This document shows positions 58,973 through 64,000 of a stretch of 64,000 nt of DNA, one piece after another. The stretch lies in NCBI RefSeq assembly GCF_014646515.1, contig NZ_BMNK01000019.1, positions 33,890 through 97,889 on the forward strand, in the 5' to 3' direction. The DNA is from Nonomuraea glycinis. GTDB taxonomy: Bacteria > Actinomycetota > Actinomycetes > Streptosporangiales > Streptosporangiaceae. The number at the start of each line of letters is the position of its first letter. Position 1 is the stretch's first letter. The notes beneath the pieces were generated by a model that was not told where the DNA came from, searched no databases, and saw nothing but the letters and a program-made list of their open reading frames with translations. Position numbers and translations under genes: made by a program.

Positions 58973-60115
58973 GTGACGTTCAGGGCGGAGGTCCGGGCCT
59001 GGCTGCGGGACAGTCTGACGGGCGAGTTCGCCGAGGCGCGCGGGCTGGGCGGGCCGGGGCGCGAGCACGAGGCGTTCGACCTGCGGCTGGCCTGGGAGCG
59101 GCACCTGGCCGCGGCCGGCTGGACCTGCCTGGGCTGGCCCGAGGAGCACGGCGGCCGGGGCGCGAGCATCGCGGACCAGGTCGCCTTCCACGAGGAGTAC
59201 GCCTTGGCCAGGGCCCCCGCCCGGGTGAACCACATCGGCGAGAACCTGCTCGGCCCGACCGTCATCGCGTTCGGCACCGACGAGCAGCGTGCGCGGTTCC
59301 TGCCGCCGATCGTGGCCGTGCGCGAGCTGTGGTGCCAGGGCTACTCCGAGCCCGGCGCCGGCTCCGACCTGGCCGGCGTACGGACCCGCGCCGAGCTGGA
59401 CGGCGACCGGTGGCGCGTCACCGGGCAGAAGGTGTGGACCTCCCTGGCGGTGGAGGCCGACTGGTGCTTCGCGCTCTGCCGTACCGAGCCGGGCTCCACC
59501 CGCCACCACGGCCTGTCCTACCTGCTCGTGCCGATGCGGCAGGACGGGGTGGAGGTCAGGCCGATCGTCCAGCTGACCGGGACGAGCGAGTTCAACGAGG
59601 TCTTCTTCGACGACGCCGTGACCGGCGCCGCCGACATCGTGGGCGCGCCGGGCGACGGCTGGCGGATCGCCATGGCCACGCTCGGCTTCGAACGCGGCGT
59701 GGCCACCCTCGGCCAGCAGGTGGGCTTCCGGCACGAGCTGGAGGCCGTGATCGAGACGGCCCGCCGGACGGGCGCGATCGACGACCCGCTGCTGCGCGAC
59801 CGGCTCGTACGCTCGTGGATCGGCCTGCGGGTGATGCGGCTCAACGCGATCCGCACCATGGAGGGCCCGCCGGGGCCCGAGTCGTCCATCTCCAAGCTCG
59901 TGTGGGGCGTGTGGCACCGGGAGCTGGGCGAGCTGGCCATGGACGTGCTCGGGGCCGGCGGGATGATCGCCGACGGCCCGCCGTACGAGCTGAGCGACGC
60001 GCAGCGGCTCTACCTGTTCTCGCGCGCCGACACGATTTACGCCGGATCGAACGAGATCCAGCGAGGCATCATCGCCGAACGCGTCCTCGGCCTGCCCCGC
60101 GAGGCCCGTCCCTGA
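58973..60115 (+). CDS. fadE30: Acyl-CoA dehydrogenase FadE30 type, C/D-ring degradation
   Basis: This 380-aa protein closely follows the FadE30 (Rv3560c) pattern: RGLGGPGREHEAF, CLGWPEEHGGRGAS, LWCQGYSEPGAGSDLA, VQLTGTSEFNEVFFDDA and GSNEIQRGIIAERVLGLPRE at the end. FadE30 dehydrogenates 5-hydroxy-HIP-CoA, derived from the steroid C/D rings. The GTG at 58973 matches the expected N-terminus. The last ~40 bases are imperfectly duplicated just after the stop codon (60121-60161). Confidence 0.88.
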   Translation: MTFRAEVRAWLRDSLTGEFAEARGLGGPGREHEAFDLRLAWERHLAAAGWTCLGWPEEHGGRGASIADQVAFHEEYALARAPARVNHIGENLLGPTVIAFGTDEQRARFLPPIVAVRELWCQGYSEPGAGSDLAGVRTRAELDGDRWRVTGQKVWTSLAVEADWCFALCRTEPGSTRHHGLSYLLVPMRQDGVEVRPIVQLTGTSEFNEVFFDDAVTGAADIVGAPGDGWRIAMATLGFERGVATLGQQVGFRHELEAVIETARRTGAIDDPLLRDRLVRSWIGLRVMRLNAIRTMEGPPGPESSISKLVWGVWHRELGELAMDVLGAGGMIADGPPYELSDAQRLYLFSRADTIYAGSNEIQRGIIAERVLGLPREARP

Positions 60116-60161
60116 CCGTCGAACGGGTGCTCGGCCTGCCTCGCGAGGCCCGTCCCTGACC
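60077..60161. repeat. Tandem duplication of the fadE30 3' end
   Basis: A 44-bp unit from 60077 to 60120, covering the codons for ERVLGLPREARP and the stop, is repeated at 60121-60161 with a few changes. The second copy lies after the stop codon and is not part of the gene. Confidence 0.9.
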
Positions 60162-60166
60162 CTGGG

Positions 60167-60913
60167 TCAGCTGCGCGTCGCCAGGTAGCGGGCCGGGAAC
60201 TCGCCTCCGCCGTGCACCGCGAGGTCCGCGCCGGTGAGGTAGGAGGCCGCGTCGCCGGCCAGGAAGAGGCAGGCGTTCGCGACGTCGGCCGGGACCGCCG
60301 GCCGCCCCATCGGGATCACCCCGGCCACGGCCGCGCCGCCGTCCTCGCCGTAGGCGGAGGCCATCGGGCCGGCGGTGACGTGGTTGACTCGCACCTTCGG
60401 CGCCCACTCCAGCGCCAGCGCCTTGGTCAGCGTGAGCAGCCCGGCCTTGGCCGCCGAGTAGGCGGCGGTGCCCGGCTGGGGGTGCACGGCGGAGACGCTG
60501 CCTATGTTGATGATCGACCCGCCGCTGTCCTGGGACCGCATCACCTGGTTGGCGGGCTGCGCCACGTAGAACGGGGCGAGCAGGTTCAGCGCCACGACCC
60601 GCTCGACGAACCTGGGCGAGACGGTCGCCGCGTCCGCGTCCGGAGAGCCGCCGGCATTGTTGACCAGCACGTCGAGCCGCCCGAACCGCTCGACGACCTG
60701 CTCCACCAGATGCACGGCGGCCGCCGGGTCCCGGACGTCCGCCACGACGAAGCAGGCGGTCCTGCCGCCTGCGGCCGGCGGAGCGGTCGGGTCGGTTCTG
60801 CCGCACACCACCACGTCGGCGCCCGCGGCGAGGAACGTTCGCGCGATCACGTACCCGATGCCCTTGGTGCCGCCGGTCACCAGCACCGTGCGACCGGTGA
60901 AGTCCACGCTCAT
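60167..60913 (-). CDS. Short-chain dehydrogenase/reductase of the C/D-ring cluster (Rv3549c-like)
   Basis: This 248-aa SDR has VTGGTKGIGYVIART, NNAGGSPD, IINIGSVSAV with the catalytic Ser, and YSAAKAG. Position and orientation match Rv3549c in M. tuberculosis, directly divergent from echA20. It is expected to oxidise or reduce a hydroxy/keto group of a HIP-derived CoA ester. The ATG at 60913 follows GAGGAGACC. The operator at 60958 lies upstream. Confidence 0.83.
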   Translation of the reverse strand: MSVDFTGRTVLVTGGTKGIGYVIARTFLAAGADVVVCGRTDPTAPPAAGGRTACFVVADVRDPAAAVHLVEQVVERFGRLDVLVNNAGGSPDADAATVSPRFVERVVALNLLAPFYVAQPANQVMRSQDSGGSIINIGSVSAVHPQPGTAAYSAAKAGLLTLTKALALEWAPKVRVNHVTAGPMASAYGEDGGAAVAGVIPMGRPAVPADVANACLFLAGDAASYLTGADLAVHGGGEFPARYLATRS

Positions 60914-60957
60914 GCCCAGGGTCTCCTCGCGCTGTCCTCGTTGACGAGCTATTGTTT

Positions 60958-60971
60958 CTAACAAATGTTAG
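60958..60971. promoter_or_regulatory. CTAACA-nn-TGTTAG operator between SDR and echA20 genes
   Basis: CTAACAAATGTTAG is a palindrome with a 2-base centre, located between the divergent SDR (60913) and echA20 (60987) starts. Its left arm is the same as that of the site at 58945. It is probably another KstR2-type site, though it departs from the strict CAAGnnCTTG core. Confidence 0.65.
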
Positions 60972-60986
60972 GTCGAAAGGTGGCTC

Positions 60987-61736
60987 ATGGGAATCTCTGC
61001 CCACAGCCCCGGCCAGGGCATCGCCGAGGTCGTCATGGACGTGCCGCCGGTCAACGCGCTCACCGTCCAGGGCTGGTTCGACCTGGCCGACGCCGTGCGG
61101 GCCGCCGGGCGCGACCCCGCGAACCGCGTCGTGGTGCTGCGCGCCGAGGGCCGCGGCTTCAACGCCGGCGTCGACCTCAAGGAGATGCAGGCCGCCCGCG
61201 GCTTCGAAGCGCTGGTGGGAGCCAACCGGGGCTGCTACGCCGCGTTCGCCGCCGTCTACGCGTGCGAGGTCCCGGTGATCGCCGCCGTGCACGGGTTCTG
61301 CCTGGGCGGCGGCGTCGGGCTGGCCGGCAACGCCGACATCGTGATCGCCTCCGACGACGCCTACTTCGGGCTGCCCGAGGTCGAACGGGGCGCGCTCGGC
61401 GCCGCCACCCACCTGGCCCGGCTGGTGCCCCAGCACCTGATGCGCGCCATGGTCTACACCTGCCGCAACGTCACCGCCGCCGAGCTGCACGCCTTCGGCT
61501 CCGTCCTGGAGGTGACCCCCCGCGACGGGCTCCGCGCGGCCGCGCTGGAGGTGGCCGCCACGATCGCCGCCAAGGATCCGTACGTCATCCGCCGCGCGAA
61601 GGAGTCGCTGAACGGCATCGACCCGATCGACGTCAACCGCAGCTACCGCTACGAGCAGGGCTTCACCTACGAGCTCAACCTGATGGGCGCCGGTGACCGC
61701 CACCGGGACGCCTTCCTCACGGATGGAGGCCGATGA
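60987..61736 (+). CDS. echA20: Enoyl-CoA hydratase-family ring hydrolase EchA20
   Basis: This 249-aa crotonase-fold protein matches EchA20 (Rv3550): PPVNALTVQGWFDLADAV, RAEGRGFNAGVDLKEMQ, FGLPEVERGALGAATHL, PQHLMRAM and YRYEQGFTYELNL. EchA20 hydrolytically opens the last steroid ring of HIEC-CoA to give COCHEA-CoA. The ATG has GAAAGGTGG upstream. Its stop overlaps the ipdA start. Confidence 0.9.
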   Translation: MGISAHSPGQGIAEVVMDVPPVNALTVQGWFDLADAVRAAGRDPANRVVVLRAEGRGFNAGVDLKEMQAARGFEALVGANRGCYAAFAAVYACEVPVIAAVHGFCLGGGVGLAGNADIVIASDDAYFGLPEVERGALGAATHLARLVPQHLMRAMVYTCRNVTAAELHAFGSVLEVTPRDGLRAAALEVAATIAAKDPYVIRRAKESLNGIDPIDVNRSYRYEQGFTYELNLMGAGDRHRDAFLTDGGR

Positions 61737-62590
61737 TGGGCGCCGTGATGCAGGTCGAGGAGGTCGTCGCCGCGCTGGAGAGCGGCATGACGATCGGGAT
61801 CGGTGGCTGGGGCTCGCGGCGCAAGCCGATGGCGCTGGTCCGGGCGCTGTGCCGGTCGGCGCTGCGGGACCTGACCATCGTGTCCTACGGCGGGCCGGAC
61901 GTGGGCCTGCTGTGCGCGGCGGGCAAGGTCCGCCGGGTCGTCGCGCCGTTCGTGACCCTCGACTCGATCGCCCTCGAACCGCACTTCCGCACCGCCAGGC
62001 AGCGCGGGACCGTCGAGTTCACCGAGTACGACGAGGGCATGTTCATGTTCGGCCTGCTCGCGGGGGCGCACCGGCTGCCGTTCCTGCCGACGCGGGCCGG
62101 GCTCGGCTCCGACGTCCTGCGGGTCGACCCCGCCCTGCGCACCGTACGCTCCCCGTACGCCGACCAGGAGGAGCTGGTCGCGGTGCCCGCGCTCACCCTG
62201 GACGCCGCGCTGCTGCACCTGGACCTGGCCGACACCCGCGGCAACGGCCGCTACCTCGGCCCCGACCCCTTCATGGACGACCTGTTCGCCAAGGCCGCCG
62301 CCCGCTGCTACCTGTCCTGCGAGCGGCTGGTGCGGCCCGGCGAGCTGGGCGGCCCGCCGCAGACGCTGCTGCTCAGCCGCATGCACGTCACCGGGGTCGT
62401 CGAGACGCCCGGCGGCGGCCACTTCACCGACCTCGGCACCGGGAGGGACGAGGCGTTCCAGCGGCACTACGCCACCTCGGCGGCCGACCCCGAGCGGTGG
62501 GAGGCCTTCGCCGGCCGGTTCCTGTCCGGCGACGAACGGGCCTACCAGGAGGCCCTACGCCGATGGCACCAGGAACAGGAGACGCGATGA
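61733..62590 (+). CDS. ipdA: COCHEA-CoA hydrolase subunit IpdA
   Basis: This 285-aa protein matches IpdA (Rv3551): GMTIGIGGWGSRRKPMALVR, SYGGPDVGLLCAAGKV, LPFLPTRAGLGSDV and RMHVTGVVETPGGGHFTD. It has a CoA-transferase fold, but with IpdB acts as a hydrolase that opens the final carbocycle of the steroid D ring. ATG at 61733 gives ATGA coupling; the ATG at 61736 is better spaced from GGAGG (61725-61729) and may be the true start. Confidence 0.92.
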   Translation: MMGAVMQVEEVVAALESGMTIGIGGWGSRRKPMALVRALCRSALRDLTIVSYGGPDVGLLCAAGKVRRVVAPFVTLDSIALEPHFRTARQRGTVEFTEYDEGMFMFGLLAGAHRLPFLPTRAGLGSDVLRVDPALRTVRSPYADQEELVAVPALTLDAALLHLDLADTRGNGRYLGPDPFMDDLFAKAAARCYLSCERLVRPGELGGPPQTLLLSRMHVTGVVETPGGGHFTDLGTGRDEAFQRHYATSAADPERWEAFAGRFLSGDERAYQEALRRWHQEQETR

Positions 62591-63339
62591 GCGCGAGCCG
62601 GGCGGAAGTGTGCGTGGTCGCCTGCGCCGAGGCGTGGCGCGGCGACGGCGAGGTGCTGGCCGCGGCGATGGGCACCTGCTCGATCCTGGGGGCCAGGCTG
62701 GCCCGGCTGACGTTCGAACCCGGCCTGCTGACGACGGACGGCGGCGCGCTGCTCACCGCCGAGCCGGTGCCGATCGGCGCACCCGCCGGCCCGGTCGAAG
62801 GGTGGCTGCCGTTCCGCGAGCACCTGTGGCTGGTGCAGAACGGCCGGCGGCACGTGATGATGGGCGCCTCACAGATCGACCGGCACGGCAACACCAACAT
62901 CTCCGCCATCGGCTCCTGGGAGCGGCCCGCCTCGCAACTCCTCGGCGTCCGCGGCGCGCCCGGCAACACGATCGCCAACCCGACGAGCTACTGGATCCCG
63001 CGCCACGCCACCCGCGTCTTCGTGCCGAAGGTGGACGTGGTCAGCGGCGTCGGCACCGACCGCGCCGCCGCGCTCGGCCCCGTGGCGGCGCGCTTCCACG
63101 ACCTGCGGCGCGTGGTGACCGACCTCGCGGTCCTCGACTTCGGCGCGTCGGACGGGACGATGCGGCTGGTCTCCACTCACCCGGGCGTGCCCGTCGAGCA
63201 GGTCCTGGCCGCCACCGGCTTCGCCCTCGCCATCGACGGCGACGTACCGGAGACCCGGCAGCCCACGGACGAGGAGCTCCGCCTGATCCGCGAGGTCCTC
63301 GACCCACGGTCGGCGCGTGACCGCGAGGTCCGGACATGA
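62587..63339 (+). CDS. ipdB: COCHEA-CoA hydrolase subunit IpdB
   Basis: This 250-aa protein matches IpdB (Rv3552): SRAEVCVVACAE, GARLARLTFEPGLLTTDGGA, GRRHVMMGASQIDRHGNTN, GVRGAPGNTIANPTSYW and LRLIREVLDPRSARDREVR at the end. It forms the IpdAB heteromer that converts COCHEA-CoA to MOODA-CoA. Start and stop each overlap their neighbours by 4 bases (ATGA). Confidence 0.92.
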   Translation: MSASRAEVCVVACAEAWRGDGEVLAAAMGTCSILGARLARLTFEPGLLTTDGGALLTAEPVPIGAPAGPVEGWLPFREHLWLVQNGRRHVMMGASQIDRHGNTNISAIGSWERPASQLLGVRGAPGNTIANPTSYWIPRHATRVFVPKVDVVSGVGTDRAAALGPVAARFHDLRRVVTDLAVLDFGASDGTMRLVSTHPGVPVEQVLAATGFALAIDGDVPETRQPTDEELRLIREVLDPRSARDREVRT

Positions 63340-64000
63340 CGAGGCAGGTGCTGGACACGCCGCTGACCCGGCTCACCGGGGTGCGGCATCCCGTCGTGCA
63401 GACCGGGATGGGCTGGGTGGCGGGCCCCCGGCTGGTCTCCGCCGTGGCGCGCGCGGGCGGGCTCGGCATTCTCGGCTCGGCCACCATGAGCCTCGGCGAG
63501 CTCGCCGCCGCGATCAAGGAGGTCCGCGCCCGCACCGACGAGCCTTTCGGGGTCAACCTGCGCGCCGACGCCGCCGACGCGGGCGACCGTATCGACCTGC
63601 TGATCAGAGAGCGGGTACGGGTCGCCTCGTTCGCGCTGGCCCCGCGCCGAGAGCTGATCGCCCGGCTGAAGGACGCCGGGGTCGTGGTGATCCCGTCGGT
63701 GGGCGCGCGGCGGCACGCCGAGAAGGTCGCGGCCTGGGGCGCCGACGCCGTGCTGGTCCAGGGCGGCGAGGGCGGCGGGCACACCGGCCCGATCGCCACC
63801 ACGCTGCTGCTGCCCCAGGTCGTCGACGCGGTCGGCATCCCGGTCATCGCGGCCGGCGGCTTCTTCGACGGGCGCGGGCTGGCCGCCGCCCTCGCGTACG
63901 GCGCGGCGGGCATCGCCATGGGCACCCGGTTCCTGCTGACCTCCGACAGCACGGTCCCGGACGCGGTCAAGCGGACCTACCTCGCCGGGGCCGAGACCGT
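63336..64000 (+). CDS. ipdC: IpdC flavin-dependent reductase (5' part; runs off the window)
   Basis: The first ~221 residues match IpdC (Rv3553), a nitronate-monooxygenase-fold flavoprotein: GVRHPVVQTGMGWVAGPRLV, FGVNLRADAADAGDR, VQGGEGGGHTGPIATTLLLP and AAGGFFDGRGLAAAL. IpdC acts on the HIP-CoA intermediates before EchA20. The gene is coupled to ipdB by ATGA and continues past position 64000, so its 3' end is not seen. Confidence 0.9.
   Translation, partial: MTRQVLDTPLTRLTGVRHPVVQTGMGWVAGPRLVSAVARAGGLGILGSATMSLGELAAAIKEVRARTDEPFGVNLRADAADAGDRIDLLIRERVRVASFALAPRRELIARLKDAGVVVIPSVGARRHAEKVAAWGADAVLVQGGEGGGHTGPIATTLLLPQVVDAVGIPVIAAGGFFDGRGLAAALAYGAAGIAMGTRFLLTSDSTVPDAVKRTYLAGAET

Overview
The window is high-GC, densely coded chromosomal DNA of a filamentous, sporulating actinomycete. 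An ssgB-type sporulation gene, GTG/TTG starts, ATGA-type translational coupling and an actinobacterial steroid-ring cluster all fit a Streptomyces/Nonomuraea/Streptosporangium-like genome; the exact family is inference. No CRISPR array, rRNA operon, PKS or NRPS gene was seen.

1-13.7 kb: a bidirectional, apparently biosynthetic locus. A leftward operon encodes a radical SAM enzyme, an alpha/beta-hydrolase fused to a DegT/StrS aminotransferase, a LuxC-like acyl reductase, a LuxE-like carboxylate-activating enzyme, a phytanoyl-CoA-type dioxygenase and an MFS exporter. A rightward operon encodes a GT-A glycosyltransferase, an N,N-dimethylformamidase-like protein with a C-terminal propeller, a zinc-type dehydrogenase, a Gfo/Idh/MocA oxidoreductase and a DUF1349 protein. 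The divergent promoter carries a perfect TGGGAGCGCTCCCA palindrome, the CebR/LacI-type operator. The inferred chemistry is carboxylate to aldehyde to amine, with hydroxylation, redox changes and glycosylation. I do not recognise the product; this is the best candidate for an undescribed system.

13.7-33.6 kb: mostly ordinary genes. They include a secreted SMP-30-like propeller, an FMN reductase/flavin monooxygenase pair, tRNA-Gly and tRNA-Val, a TetR/methyltransferase pair with twin operators, a GbsR-like regulator beside a serine hydrolase, histidine ammonia-lyase, a dehydrogenase-RidA fusion, pabB-pabC, an LVIVD/DUF305 lipoprotein pair and ssgB.

34.0-35.8 kb: a decayed integrative element in tRNA-Val(CAC). 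It has a duplicated 3' tRNA end, an integrase C-terminal fragment, a transfer-type membrane-protein fragment, a transposase remnant and a still intact secreted beta/gamma-crystallin-like small protein.

36-52.3 kb: catabolic genes under GntR, LysR and IclR regulators. Acyl-CoA dehydrogenase, CitE-like lyase, CaiB-type CoA-transferase and MaoC-like hydratase resemble the bacterial itaconate/citramalyl-CoA pathway. M20 and M19 hydrolases, a CapA protein, an old-yellow-enzyme homologue and two alpha/beta hydrolases follow. Two paralogous GntR genes and one hydrolase gene carry TGCTnnAGCA sites.

52.3-64 kb: a phosphoesterase, a phosphopantetheinyl transferase, a PcaF/PcaI/PcaJ-like thiolase and CoA-transferase, then a steroid C/D-ring cluster (acyl-CoA dehydrogenases including fadE30, an SDR, echA20, ipdA, ipdB and truncated ipdC) in the order of M. 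tuberculosis Rv3549c-Rv3553, with KstR2-like operators in the divergent promoters. The window ends inside ipdC.
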